Below, piece by piece: positions 54,681 through 63,608 of a stretch of 64,000 bases of DNA. Position 1 is the stretch's first letter. Every line of letters starts with the position of its first letter. The notes beneath the pieces are model-generated. The model made no database searches and had not been told where the DNA came from. It saw nothing but the letters and a program-made list of their open reading frames with translations. This DNA is from Alphaproteobacteria bacterium. Its GTDB lineage: Bacteria > Pseudomonadota > Alphaproteobacteria > ATCC43930 > CGMCC-115725. The stretch covers positions 30,405 to 94,404 of the forward strand of contig JASHOB010000057.1 of NCBI GenBank assembly GCA_030041335.1, given 5' to 3'. Position numbers and translations under genes: made by a program.

Positions 54681-55463
54681 TTATGCGAAGCGGTCCAGCG
54701 CCGCGACCACCTGCGCCGTCTGTTCGAGCGGCACCATGTGCGCGGCCTCGCGTATCATCACGAGTTCGGCGCCGGCAATACCGGCGCGAAAGCGTTCGGC
54801 ATAAGCCGGCGGGATCAGCTTGTCGTTCTCGCCCCACACAATCACCGTCCTGGCCTTGATGCGATAGAGCCGCCCGCCCAAGCCGCGGTCTGGAATCGGA
54901 AACAAGATCTTGCCGGCGGTGCCGAGCTGACGGGCGTTGCGCACGAGGAACATCTTGAGCCATTCGGGATCGCCGAAATTCATCGTGCCGGCCGCGCCCA
55001 TCAATTGCGCGCCGAACTTCTCGTCGTAGAACAGAAAGGCCGCGAGCTGAAAGGGCAGCATCGAAAAAATGTCGGGAATCGGGAATTGATCGAGCCACAA
55101 GCCGGCGGGCGCCAAGAGTGCCAGCCGCGAGACATCATTGGGCGCCACTGCCGCCATCTCCGCCGCGATCATGCCGCCCATCGAGTGTCCCACCAGGATC
55201 GGGTCGTCGAGACCGAGCGCCTCGACCACGTCCCATGAATGCAGCGTGAAATCGATCATGTCGCGCAGCTCGCTGCAATCTTCGCTGTCGCCATAACCGG
55301 GCAGCAACGGCGCGTAGACGCGGTACTTCCGGGCGAGTGCCGCGAGAAACGGGTCCTGCGGCAGCAGACCGCCGGCGCCGTGGAGAAACACCAGAGCCGG
55401 GCCCGAGCCGCCCTCGAAATACCGTACCGGCACATGCGGCGTGGCGATCGTCCTGAGTTCCAT
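54681..55463 (-). CDS. Alpha/beta hydrolase
   Basis: A 260-residue hydrolase. The nucleophile elbow is VGHSMGGM, the oxyanion region LHGAGG, the likely acid is Asp in WGENDKLIPP, and the His is in EAAHMVPLE. It resembles ring-cleavage (MhpC/HsaD-like) and epoxide hydrolase relatives but no substrate is clear. GGGGAG lies 5 bases before the ATG at 55463. It follows the LLM monooxygenase gene after 11 bases, so the two probably act together. Confidence 0.85.
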   Translation of the reverse strand: MELRTIATPHVPVRYFEGGSGPALVFLHGAGGLLPQDPFLAALARKYRVYAPLLPGYGDSEDCSELRDMIDFTLHSWDVVEALGLDDPILVGHSMGGMIAAEMAAVAPNDVSRLALLAPAGLWLDQFPIPDIFSMLPFQLAAFLFYDEKFGAQLMGAAGTMNFGDPEWLKMFLVRNARQLGTAGKILFPIPDRGLGGRLYRIKARTVIVWGENDKLIPPAYAERFRAGIAGAELVMIREAAHMVPLEQTAQVVAALDRFA

Positions 55464-55474
55464 GGTCGCTCCCC

Positions 55475-56737
55475 TCACTGCGCCGGCACCGCGGCCAGAT
55501 CCGGGACCGGCGGCAAACTTCCCGGCGTTGCCCGTTTTGCCAAAGGCCTGCACCAGAACCGGTGGTCATTGGCCAGCTCGGGATGAAGCCCGCGCAGCTT
55601 CGGCATCACTTGCTCCGCGAACAGTTTCGATGAATACATCGCCTTCTCCGCCGGCATGTCGCCGATATGCAGCAGGCAAAAGATGTGCCCGACGTGAAGC
55701 GATTTGATCAGCTCCTCCATGCGCTGGCGCACGGTTTCGGGGCTGCCGGCGATGATGTGGCCGCCCTCAACCATGTCCTTCCACGTCAGCTTGGCGAACG
55801 TCGCGCCGGCGGGCGCGTATTGTGACAGGGCGCCGCTCTGAATGGTCCTGATGGTGCGGTAGCCCGGCGCGTCGGCGAATCCCGGAAAGACGTGGAGGCA
55901 ACGGTTGTAAAAATAATTGACATGCTCGCCGTAGAGCCGTTCTGCCGCGGCGTCGGTATCGGCGACGCAGATGGTTTGGGCGAACCCGGCGCGGTAAGGC
56001 GAATGGTCGGCCGCGTTGCGCTCGGCGACCCGGTCCCAATAGCCCTGCATCAGCGCCCGGGCGCGGATATAGCCGGTGAAGCTCAAGTACGAATATGAGT
56101 AAGTATGGTCGATGCAGAAATCGTAGGTCTCGACCGAGCCGCCGCCGGGAATGTGGATCGGCGGGTTCGGCTGCTGGATGGGTCGCGGCCAGATATTGAC
56201 GTAGCGCAGCTTGTTGTAGCGGCCGTTGAAGGCGAAGGGCTCGAGCGAATGCCAGGCGCGCATGATGAGGTCGTGCGCCTCCTGATATTTTTCGCGGGTC
56301 AACGCCGGGATCTGGCCATAGCAGTAATTGGTGTCCATCGACGTGCCGACCGGGAAACCGGCAACGAGACGGCCGCCCGAGATGCAGTCGAGCATCGCGA
56401 ATTCCTCGGCAACACGAACCGGCGGATTATAGAGGGCGATCGAATTACCGAGCACCACCAGCGCCACGTCCTGGGTGCGCCGTGCCAGCGTCGCCGCGAT
56501 CAGGTTGGGCGATGGCATCAGCCCATAGCCGTTCTGGTGATGCTCGTTGACGCCGATGCCGTCGAAGCCAAGTGTCGCGGCGTATTCGAGCAGGTCCATG
56601 TAACCGTTGTAGAGCAGGTGGCTGCGCGCCGGGTCGAACAGCCTGGCGTCGATATCGACCCAGACGGAACGATGCTTTTCACGAAAATCCTTGGGCAGAT
56701 CAGGCCACGGCATCAGGTCGAACCAGGTGAACTTCAT
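55475..56737 (-). CDS. LLM class flavin-dependent monooxygenase
   Basis: A 420-residue luciferase-like TIM-barrel enzyme. Typical landmarks are GFDGIGVNEHHQNGYGLMPS near residue 60, GGRLVAGFPVGTSMD and the later IIAGSPETVRQRMEEL. It uses reduced flavin from a separate reductase, not encoded here, to oxygenate an organic substrate. Its operon partner is an alpha/beta hydrolase, so a monooxygenation followed by ester or C-C hydrolysis is plausible. AGGA lies about 8 bases before the ATG. Confidence 0.87.
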   Translation of the reverse strand: MKFTWFDLMPWPDLPKDFREKHRSVWVDIDARLFDPARSHLLYNGYMDLLEYAATLGFDGIGVNEHHQNGYGLMPSPNLIAATLARRTQDVALVVLGNSIALYNPPVRVAEEFAMLDCISGGRLVAGFPVGTSMDTNYCYGQIPALTREKYQEAHDLIMRAWHSLEPFAFNGRYNKLRYVNIWPRPIQQPNPPIHIPGGGSVETYDFCIDHTYSYSYLSFTGYIRARALMQGYWDRVAERNAADHSPYRAGFAQTICVADTDAAAERLYGEHVNYFYNRCLHVFPGFADAPGYRTIRTIQSGALSQYAPAGATFAKLTWKDMVEGGHIIAGSPETVRQRMEELIKSLHVGHIFCLLHIGDMPAEKAMYSSKLFAEQVMPKLRGLHPELANDHRFWCRPLAKRATPGSLPPVPDLAAVPAQ

Positions 56738-56788
56738 CGTCTCATCCTTTCTCAGCCCATCAGTGTAGCGCGTGAACCAACCGCTTAC

Positions 56789-57895
56789 CTATAACCGTCG
56801 CCGGAACATGAGCGTCGCCGCCGTCAGCGTCACCGCCGCAATGATCGCCATCGGCCAGATATTGTCGAGCACCAAGGCGGCCCCCATGTCCTTGAGGAAG
56901 ACGCCCTTTGAAATCACCAGGAAGTAACGGATCGGATCGGCCGCGGTCGCGGTCTGCAGCCAACGCGGCATGTTCGCGATCGGTGTAGCAAAACCCGAGA
57001 GGGTAATCGCCGGCACCATGAAGACGAAGGCGCCGAGAATCGCCTGCTGCTGCGTCTGGGCATAGGACGAGATAAAGAGACCGACGCCGACAATCGCCGC
57101 GATATAGAACAGCATCCCGGCATAGAGCCAGCCGAGCGAACCGCTGAACGGCACGCCCAGGACAAACACGCCGACAGCGATGATGACAGTGCCTTCAGCC
57201 ATCCCGATCAGCATCGCCGGCACCGTCTTGCCGATCAGAATCTCCGTCGGTTGCAGCGGTGACACCAGCAGCTGCTCGAAAGTGCCGAGCTCGCGTTCAC
57301 GGGCGATCGACAGTGCCGTGACGATCAACCCGATCAGCGCCGTCAAAATCGCGACCAGTGCCGGCACCGTGTTCCACAAGCTGTCAAAATTCGGGTTGAA
57401 CCAGGAGCGCACCACCAGCGCGCTCTTTTGCGGCGGCGCGCGCGTCGTGGTCATGAGATCGGCATTGAATCGGTCGACGATGGCTTGCGCGTAGCCGGCG
57501 ACAATCTGCGCCGCATTGGAGCGGCGGCCATCGAGCAGAATCTCGACCTCGGCAGGCCGGCCCGCTGCGATGTCGCGGGAAAAATCGCCGGCAATGCGTA
57601 CCACCATGATGACGCGCTCGGTATCGAGGGCAGCCCTGAGCTCGGCCTCGCTCTTGAGGACCACAAACTCGGTGAAGGTGGGCGCGCCGGCAAAGCGCTC
57701 GACGAGCTCGCGCGAAGCCCCGCCCCAATCCTGGTTCAGCACCGCGATATGAACGTTCTTGACCTCGAGCGTCGCGGCGAAGGCGAAGACGAGAAGCTGG
57801 ATGACGGGCGGGCCGATCAGGATGAACCGCGCACGCGGGTCGCGCGCGGCCGCGAGCAGTTCCTTGACGAGAAGCGCGCGGATCCGGCCGAACAT
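56789..57895 (-). CDS. ABC-2 type exporter permease (YbhR-like)
   Basis: A 368-residue permease with one N-terminal helix (about 25-43), a large periplasmic domain to about 175, and five further helices. The ABC-2 segment ARERELGTFEQLLVSPLQPTE is characteristic. It is the last gene of the TetR-HlyD-ATPase-permease-permease operon and starts 4 bases after the other permease. With that permease it forms the membrane channel of an efflux system like E. coli YbhFSR. Confidence 0.87.
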   Translation of the reverse strand: MFGRIRALLVKELLAAARDPRARFILIGPPVIQLLVFAFAATLEVKNVHIAVLNQDWGGASRELVERFAGAPTFTEFVVLKSEAELRAALDTERVIMVVRIAGDFSRDIAAGRPAEVEILLDGRRSNAAQIVAGYAQAIVDRFNADLMTTTRAPPQKSALVVRSWFNPNFDSLWNTVPALVAILTALIGLIVTALSIARERELGTFEQLLVSPLQPTEILIGKTVPAMLIGMAEGTVIIAVGVFVLGVPFSGSLGWLYAGMLFYIAAIVGVGLFISSYAQTQQQAILGAFVFMVPAITLSGFATPIANMPRWLQTATAADPIRYFLVISKGVFLKDMGAALVLDNIWPMAIIAAVTLTAATLMFRRRL

Positions 57896-57899
57896 GGCG

Positions 57900-59021
57900 T
57901 TACTCGAGCCGTCGCTTGGTGCGCAGGGCGGTGAGGCCGATCAGCACCGCGGCGATCGCCGCCATGGCGCCGATGTCGGGTAGCACCAGACGTGGTACGT
58001 CGCCGGCCAGAAACAAAGTCTGCAGACTCGGCATCAGATAACGCGCCGGCAGGATGTAGGTGAGAACGCGGATCGGCAGCGGCATCGAGCCGATCTCGAA
58101 AATGAAACCGGAAAGCAGAAAGGCCGGCAGAAAGCCGGCAATCAGCGCGACCTGGCTGGCAACGAATTGATTCCCGGTAACGGTGGAAATCAACAGGCCG
58201 AGCCCGAGCGCCGCCAAGAGGAACACCGATGATACGGCGCCGAGCCACCAGACCGAGCCGCGGAACGGGACGCCGAAGACAAGGACCGAGACGCCGACCG
58301 ACAGCGCCAACGACAAGAGGCCGAGCAGAAAGTACGGCACCAGCTTGCCGATCAGGAAATCGAACCTGCCGGCAGGCGTCGCGAGCAATGCCTCCATGGT
58401 GCCGCGTTCCCATTCGCGCGCCACCACCAGTGAGGTCAGCAGCGTTCCGATCAGTGTCATCACGATCGCGATCGAGCCGGGCACCAGGAAATCCCGGCTG
58501 TTCGCCTCCGGATTGAACCAATAGCGCGGCACGACCGAAACCGGCGGCGCGGCCCGGTCAGCGCTCATCAGCCCTTCCTGCTGCAGCCAATTGTTCCAGG
58601 CGCCGGAGAGATAGGCCTCGATCAGGCTGGCGGTGTTGGGATCGCTGCCATCGACAATGACCTCTATCGGCGCGGTGGCGCCGCGCGCCGCGCGGTTGCC
58701 AAAATCCGCCGCCAACACCACCACTGCCTGCAATTGACCCGCGACCAGATCGCCCGTCACCGCGCGCGCATCGGGCACCGTCACCACGGTGAAATAGGGC
58801 GAATCCGCGAGCGCCGCGGCGAAGCTCGCGGTCTCCGCGGTCGGACGTTCGACCACGAGGCCTAGGCGCACTTGGCTGATGTCGAGCGACACGCCGGCAC
58901 CGAACAGGAACAGCAGGATCAGCGGCAAAAGCCCGGCGATCAAAAGGGCGCTCGGATCGCGCGCGATCTGGCGGCTCTCCTTGGCGATGAGACCGGCGAT
59001 GCGACGAAGCCTCGGCGCCAT
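57900..59021 (-). CDS. ABC-2 type exporter permease (YbhS-like)
   Basis: A 373-residue permease with the same layout as its neighbour: N-terminal helix, periplasmic domain with VPRYWFNPEANSRDFLVPG and a C-terminal helical bundle containing AREWERGTMEALLATPAG. The ATG at 59021 overlaps the ATPase stop by one base (TGATG); a GTG one codon earlier would overlap by three. It is a subunit of the YbhFSR-type drug exporter. Confidence 0.88.
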   Translation of the reverse strand: MAPRLRRIAGLIAKESRQIARDPSALLIAGLLPLILLFLFGAGVSLDISQVRLGLVVERPTAETASFAAALADSPYFTVVTVPDARAVTGDLVAGQLQAVVVLAADFGNRAARGATAPIEVIVDGSDPNTASLIEAYLSGAWNNWLQQEGLMSADRAAPPVSVVPRYWFNPEANSRDFLVPGSIAIVMTLIGTLLTSLVVAREWERGTMEALLATPAGRFDFLIGKLVPYFLLGLLSLALSVGVSVLVFGVPFRGSVWWLGAVSSVFLLAALGLGLLISTVTGNQFVASQVALIAGFLPAFLLSGFIFEIGSMPLPIRVLTYILPARYLMPSLQTLFLAGDVPRLVLPDIGAMAAIAAVLIGLTALRTKRRLE

Positions 59022-60760
59022 CACGCCGCGGCCCTATCGTGGCCTTGCTGCCGCGCTCGTTGGCGCACGATCAGCGCGATGAACGCTTCTTCGAGCGTCG
59101 GCAGCGCCTGGTCCTGGGTCGCCGCCAGCGCCTTGAGCTCATCCGGCGAGCCCTGCGCGATGACGTTGCCGGCATCGATCAAGGCGATGCGATCGCAATA
59201 CTCCGCTTCGTCCATGAAATGGGTTGTGACCAGGACCGTCACGCCCCGCCCGACCATCGCATTGATGTGGGCCCAGAATTCACGCCGGGTCAGCGGATCG
59301 ATGCCGGAGGTCGGTTCGTCGAGGAACAAGACTGCCGGCTCGTGCATCACCGCGCAGGCGAGGGCGAGGCGTTGCCTATAGCCCAGCGGCAACAGGCCCG
59401 CATTGGTTTCGAGATAGGGCTTGAGGTCGAAGACGCCGACCATGCGTTCGATCGCGGCGCGGCGTTGGCCACTCCCAAGTCCATAAGCACCGGCAAAAAA
59501 GCCCAAGTTCTGCGCCACGCTCAAATCGCCGTAGAGCGAGAACTTTTGCGCCATGTAGCCAAGCCGCGACCGTGCCGCCGCCGCCTGGCGGTAAAGATCG
59601 TGGCCGGCGACACGAGCACTGCCCGCGCTCGGCTTCAGCAACCCGCACAGCATTTTGAAGGTGGTCGATTTGCCGGCGCCGTTGGCGCCGAGCAGGCCGA
59701 AAATCTCCCCTTGGCGAATGGCGAAGTCGATGTGATCGACGGCGGTAAAGGCGCCAAACCTCTTCGTCAGATCCTGCGCTTCGACGACCGGACCGCTCGT
59801 ACGCGGAACCGCCCGCTTGGCACCGAGCCGCGACTCATCCTTGCGCGCGCCGCCGAGCCGCGCCACGACCGCATCCTCAAAGCGCGGCGCGGTGCTTTCG
59901 AGTCGGGCCCTGGGGTAGCCAAGAGCGGCCGGCGCCGGCGGGATCGCCCCCTCGACCAACACCAGGCGCACGGCCGACCCCTCTATCACCCCATCGGTGA
60001 CCTCGGGCAGGCGGAGCGCGTCAGTGAGCAGCCGGCGGCGCTCGCTGCCTATCCCGCACACCCGGTAGCTGCGCTTCGCCATGGTGCGGGTGAGGTCGGC
60101 CGGCGCGCCGGCATAGAGAAGGCGACCCTCGCTCAGCAGCAATACCGCGGCGCACCGTTCCGCCTCGTCAAGATAGGCGGTGCTCCAGATAACGGCGATG
60201 CCTTGCGCGACCAGCTGGTAAATCATGCGCCACAATTCGCGACGCGAGATCGGATCGACCCCGACGCTCGGCTCGTCGAGCAGCAACAGTTTGGGCGTCC
60301 CGACCAGCGCGCAGGCAAGCCCGAGCTTCTGCTTCATGCCGCCCGAGAGCCGGCCGGCGAGCCGGCCCGTAAACGGCGCCAGGCCGCTGAAATCAAGCAG
60401 CTGGTCGAAGCCGCGCCGGCGCCCGGGCCCGACCACGTCGCGCAGATCGGCGTAGAGATCGAGGTTTTCGGCGACGGTCAGATCTTCGTAGAGGCCGAAA
60501 CGTTGCGGCATGTAGCCGACGACACGATGAATCGCTGCGGCTGCGGTGCGCGTGTCGAAGCCGCAGACTGCGATGCGGCCGCTGCTCGGCAGCATGAGCC
60601 CGGCCGCCAGCCGCATCAGCGTGGTCTTTCCGGCGCCGTCCGGACCGACCAGCCCGGTGACCTGGCCATAGGGTATGGTGGCGCTGAGATCGGCGATCGC
60701 GGGCCTACCGGCGCCGAACCGCTTGACCAGTTTCTCAAACTCAACCGCGGGAGCGGTCAT
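59021..60760 (-). CDS. Tandem ABC ATPase of an efflux pump (YbhF-like)
   Basis: A 579-residue protein with two nucleotide-binding domains. NBD1: Walker A GPDGAGKTT (39-47), signature LSGGMKQKL, Walker B LLLLDEPSVGVD, but the switch His is replaced in STAYLDEAE. NBD2: Walker A GANGAGKST (358-366), Walker B LFLDEPTSGID and a normal TTHFMDEAE switch, but a degenerate signature LPLGYRQRL. Thus one complete composite site and one altered site are expected. It overlaps the membrane-fusion gene by four bases and powers the exporter. Confidence 0.92.
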   Translation of the reverse strand: MTAPAVEFEKLVKRFGAGRPAIADLSATIPYGQVTGLVGPDGAGKTTLMRLAAGLMLPSSGRIAVCGFDTRTAAAAIHRVVGYMPQRFGLYEDLTVAENLDLYADLRDVVGPGRRRGFDQLLDFSGLAPFTGRLAGRLSGGMKQKLGLACALVGTPKLLLLDEPSVGVDPISRRELWRMIYQLVAQGIAVIWSTAYLDEAERCAAVLLLSEGRLLYAGAPADLTRTMAKRSYRVCGIGSERRRLLTDALRLPEVTDGVIEGSAVRLVLVEGAIPPAPAALGYPRARLESTAPRFEDAVVARLGGARKDESRLGAKRAVPRTSGPVVEAQDLTKRFGAFTAVDHIDFAIRQGEIFGLLGANGAGKSTTFKMLCGLLKPSAGSARVAGHDLYRQAAAARSRLGYMAQKFSLYGDLSVAQNLGFFAGAYGLGSGQRRAAIERMVGVFDLKPYLETNAGLLPLGYRQRLALACAVMHEPAVLFLDEPTSGIDPLTRREFWAHINAMVGRGVTVLVTTHFMDEAEYCDRIALIDAGNVIAQGSPDELKALAATQDQALPTLEEAFIALIVRQRARQQGHDRAAA

Positions 60761-61746
60761 TGCCGGTCCTCCGGCATGGCGGTGACCGGCATACCCTGCC
60801 GCAGACCCTGATCGGCGTCGCTGACGATGACGCGCAAGCGGTAGACCAGATCGGTCCGCAACGCCGGGGTCTCGACCGATTTCGGCGTGAACTCGGCCAG
60901 CGGCGAAATGAATCCGACGGCACCGTGGTAGAGCTTGCCGCTCGCGCCGTCGGTATGAATGACGAGCCGCATTCCGGGCGCGACGCGGCCGAGATCGCGC
61001 TCGTCGACATAGGCACGCACCCACACCGGGCGATTGAGCGTGAGCGTGAAGACGGTCTCGCCGGGCTGAACGATGGCGCCGGCTTCGCGCGCCCGGGTCA
61101 GCACGATGCCGTCGTTCGGCGCCACGAGATCGGCGTCCGACAAACGCCGCTGCGTCTCGACGAGCTCGGCCTTCTCGGTATCGAACTGCGCCTGAGCCGC
61201 GTCGATGTCCTCCCGGCGCGGCCCGGCAATGGCGAGATCGAGCGCCGCTTGCGCGGACTTGGCTTGCGCGTCGGCGGTGTGGAGCGTCATCGCGGCATTG
61301 TCGTAACTCTGCTGTGAGGTGACGTGGCCGCGCAGCAAATTCTGCTGACGCGCGAAGTTGATCGCGGCGTTGGCGAGGCTGGCCTTGCGTTCGGCGAGCG
61401 CCGCGCGCGCTTCTTCGATCTCCTCGGGCCGGCTGCCGTTCCGGAGCTTCAGCAAATTGGCGCCGAGTGCGGCAAGACGCGCCTGCTCCAGGCGCAAATC
61501 GTCGTCGAAATAGCTTTTCTCTAGAGCTGCCAGGACCTGACCTCGTATTACCCGGTCGCCCTCGTCGACATTGAGCTTGGCGATGCGGCCGGCGACCTTG
61601 AACGAGAGATCGACCTGGCGGATGTCGATGTCGCCGTAGAGTGTGAGGCGTTGGGGCGATGCCGAAGCGGTCAGGTGATGCCACGCAAAGTAGCCGCCGC
61701 CGATGACGACCGGGAGTGCCGCGATGGCGACGATCAAGCGGTTCAT
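60757..61746 (-). CDS. HlyD-family membrane fusion protein (YbhG-like)
   Basis: A 329-residue periplasmic adaptor. An N-terminal helix (3-24) anchors it; the lipoyl domain (LSFKVAGRIAKLNVDEGDRV) brackets a long coiled coil (EEARAALAERKASLANAAIN) and a beta-barrel domain with RQGMPVTAM at the end. It links the inner-membrane ABC exporter with the outer membrane. It overlaps both the TetR gene (ATGA) and the ATPase gene (ATGA), so the operon is tightly coupled. Confidence 0.91.
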   Translation of the reverse strand: MNRLIVAIAALPVVIGGGYFAWHHLTASASPQRLTLYGDIDIRQVDLSFKVAGRIAKLNVDEGDRVIRGQVLAALEKSYFDDDLRLEQARLAALGANLLKLRNGSRPEEIEEARAALAERKASLANAAINFARQQNLLRGHVTSQQSYDNAAMTLHTADAQAKSAQAALDLAIAGPRREDIDAAQAQFDTEKAELVETQRRLSDADLVAPNDGIVLTRAREAGAIVQPGETVFTLTLNRPVWVRAYVDERDLGRVAPGMRLVIHTDGASGKLYHGAVGFISPLAEFTPKSVETPALRTDLVYRLRVIVSDADQGLRQGMPVTAMPEDRQ

Positions 61747-62366
61747 GGCGCGACCGGTCGGGGTCTCAGACCGTTCAGCAGGAGATCGCGGTGGGTGCGA
61801 CAGAGCACGGCGATGTCGAGCGGATCGTTCGCGACCGCGCCCAGCGAATGTTTCCACAGGAGGCCAAGCAAGAGCGGCGCCACCACGCAGTAGGCGGAAT
61901 ATTCGGGATCGACCGCGCGGAACGTGCCGGCATCGATACCACGCTGCAGCATGGCGCGGATTGCCTTGAGCCCGCGTGCCACGACCTCGTCGAGATAGAA
62001 GCGCGTGATCTCCGGGAAATTGGTCGCCTCCCCCAGCACCAGTTTCGGGATGACACCGATCGGCGAGTCGGCGAGGCGCTCGAAATCGGCGATCAAATCG
62101 TCGATTGAGACCGGCGAGGCGGCGTCGGCGTCGGTAATGCGGGTCAGCGCCGGCACGAGCGTGCCGCGAATCACGGCCTTGAACAGCTCTTCCTTGTTCG
62201 GAAAGTAGAGGTAGAGGGTGCCCTTGGTGACCCCGGCGCGGCGCGCGACGTCGTCGAGCCGGGTGGCGGCATAGCCGCGCTCGGCAAAGACCGCGAGGGC
62301 GGCGCTCAGGATTTCCGGGGGGCGTGCCTCTTTTCGGCGTTGCCAGCGGGCGGTCGGGGAACCCAT
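61743..62366 (-). CDS. TetR family regulator of the efflux operon (CecR-like)
   Basis: A 207-residue TetR protein. The helix-turn-helix lies at about 19-62: ILSAALAVFAERGYAATRLD, then GVTKGTLYLYFPNKEELF. The C-terminal ligand domain is all helical. It heads the exporter operon, as E. coli CecR (YbiH) heads ybhGFSR, and an AACTA-GA-TAGTT repeat sits 24 bases before its start. It most likely represses itself and the pump until an inducer binds. Confidence 0.9.
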   Translation of the reverse strand: MGSPTARWQRRKEARPPEILSAALAVFAERGYAATRLDDVARRAGVTKGTLYLYFPNKEELFKAVIRGTLVPALTRITDADAASPVSIDDLIADFERLADSPIGVIPKLVLGEATNFPEITRFYLDEVVARGLKAIRAMLQRGIDAGTFRAVDPEYSAYCVVAPLLLGLLWKHSLGAVANDPLDIAVLCRTHRDLLLNGLRPRPVAP

Positions 62367-62389
62367 GAGCGCTCCCGTAGTTAATTACC

Positions 62390-62401
62390 AACTAGATAGT
62401 T
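62390..62401. promoter_or_regulatory. Probable operator of the TetR regulator
   Basis: AACTA (62390-62394) and TAGTT (62397-62401) form a perfect 5-base inverted repeat around GA, inside a strongly AT-rich stretch (62380-62410) that stands out from the GC-rich background. It lies directly upstream of the TetR gene, where an autorepressor would bind. Confidence 0.5.
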
Positions 62402-62487
62402 ATTTAAATTCCGGAACGAGTCAAGAGCGGCGGGCAGACCCCCGCGCGGGTCTTGGGATCAGGGTCGAAGGCCGGTTTGTCGTACCG

Positions 62488-63489
62488 CTAGTCGCCCAGC
62501 ACTTGGGTGAAAAATGCCGCATCGACATTGCCGCCCGAGGCGATGACGCAGACCGCGCTGGGGGGCCCGGGAATGCGACCTGCCAGTGCGGCAGCCAAAG
62601 CGGCGGCACCCGACGGCTCCAACACCAGCTTGAGTTCTGTGAAGGCCACCCGCATGGCGGCGCGCACCTCGTCGTCGCTGACGACGAGACCGCCGGCCAG
62701 GAGGCGACGATTGATCGCAAACGTGATTTCACCCGGCATCGTCGCTTGGAGTGCGTCGCAGATGCTGTGCGCGTCGGGCGCGTGGCCGACGCGGTGCCCG
62801 GCGCGAAGCGAGCGGGCATGATCGTCGAGCCCCGCCGGCTCCACGGTATAGACACGCGTCTTCGGGCTCAGGGCGGCGCCGGCGAGGGCGCAGCCCGCGA
62901 TCAGCCCGCCGCCGCTCGCGGGTGCGGCCAGCACATCGAAGGCAATGCCCAAGGTCGCCGCGTCCTCGATCGCCTCGATCGCGGTCGTGCCTTGTCCCGC
63001 GACGATCAGAGGATCATCAAAAGGCCTGATCAGCGTCGCCCCCCGTTCGGCCACCAGGCGGTCGGCGATATCCTCGCGACTTTGAGTGATCCGGTCGTAG
63101 AGCACGACCTCGGCACCATAACCGCGCGTGTTCTCGATTTTGATCCGCGGGGCGTCGGCCGGCATGACGATGGCGGCGCGGATGCCGAGAAGTTCGGCCG
63201 CGCAAGCGACACCCTGGGCGTGGTTGCCCGAGGAGAACGCCACCACGCCCCGTCGGCGCTCGGCTTCGCTCATGGCCGAGAGCCGGTTGAAGGCGCCGCG
63301 GAACTTGAACGAGCCGGTGCGCTGCAAGCACTCGGCTTTGACGAAAAGACGATAGCCGAGCCGGGCACCGAGCTTGTGGGCTTCCAACAGAGGGGTGCGC
63401 ACGGACCACCCGCCGAGCCGGGCGGCGGCCGCTTCGACATCGCCAAAACCGGGCAGAATCCTGTACAAGTCCGCCATTTCCCTGGTCAA
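62488..63489 (-). CDS. PLP-dependent threonine dehydratase-like protein
   Basis: A 333-residue fold-type II PLP enzyme. The Schiff-base lysine is Lys62 in GSFKFRGAFNRL, the cofactor is held by SSGNHAQGVA and the glycine loop ASGGGLIAG. It lacks a C-terminal ACT regulatory domain, so it resembles catabolic threonine/serine dehydratases or serine racemases. I start at TTG 63489 because GGGAGA is 5 bases upstream; the ATG four codons later has a poorly spaced site. It is divergent from dnaK. Confidence 0.85.
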   Translation of the reverse strand: MTREMADLYRILPGFGDVEAAAARLGGWSVRTPLLEAHKLGARLGYRLFVKAECLQRTGSFKFRGAFNRLSAMSEAERRRGVVAFSSGNHAQGVACAAELLGIRAAIVMPADAPRIKIENTRGYGAEVVLYDRITQSREDIADRLVAERGATLIRPFDDPLIVAGQGTTAIEAIEDAATLGIAFDVLAAPASGGGLIAGCALAGAALSPKTRVYTVEPAGLDDHARSLRAGHRVGHAPDAHSICDALQATMPGEITFAINRRLLAGGLVVSDDEVRAAMRVAFTELKLVLEPSGAAALAAALAGRIPGPPSAVCVIASGGNVDAAFFTQVLGD

Positions 63490-63503
63490 ACCGGCTCTCC
63501 CGC

Positions 63504-63532
63504 TCTTGCGACGCCTATACCCCCGTCATATA
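63504..63532 (+). promoter_or_regulatory. Possible RpoH promoter for dnaK
   Basis: CTTGCGA at 63504-63510 and CCCGTCATAT at 63522-63531 resemble the heat-shock consensus less closely than the htpG site. The position, about 100 bases before the dnaK start and between divergent genes, fits. Weak in sequence, supported by the target gene. Confidence 0.35.
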
Positions 63533-63608
63533 TAAGCTGGGCGCGGCGCATCGCCGGGCAAAACTTTGCGATCGGGGTCTTGCAAGGCGCCGCTTTTGGG
63601 CCTGCTGA

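Noticed and set aside
59039..60811. 590-codon plus-strand frame opposite the tandem ABC ATPase
   Set aside because: Antisense to a protein with two complete sets of ABC motifs; no domain of its own.
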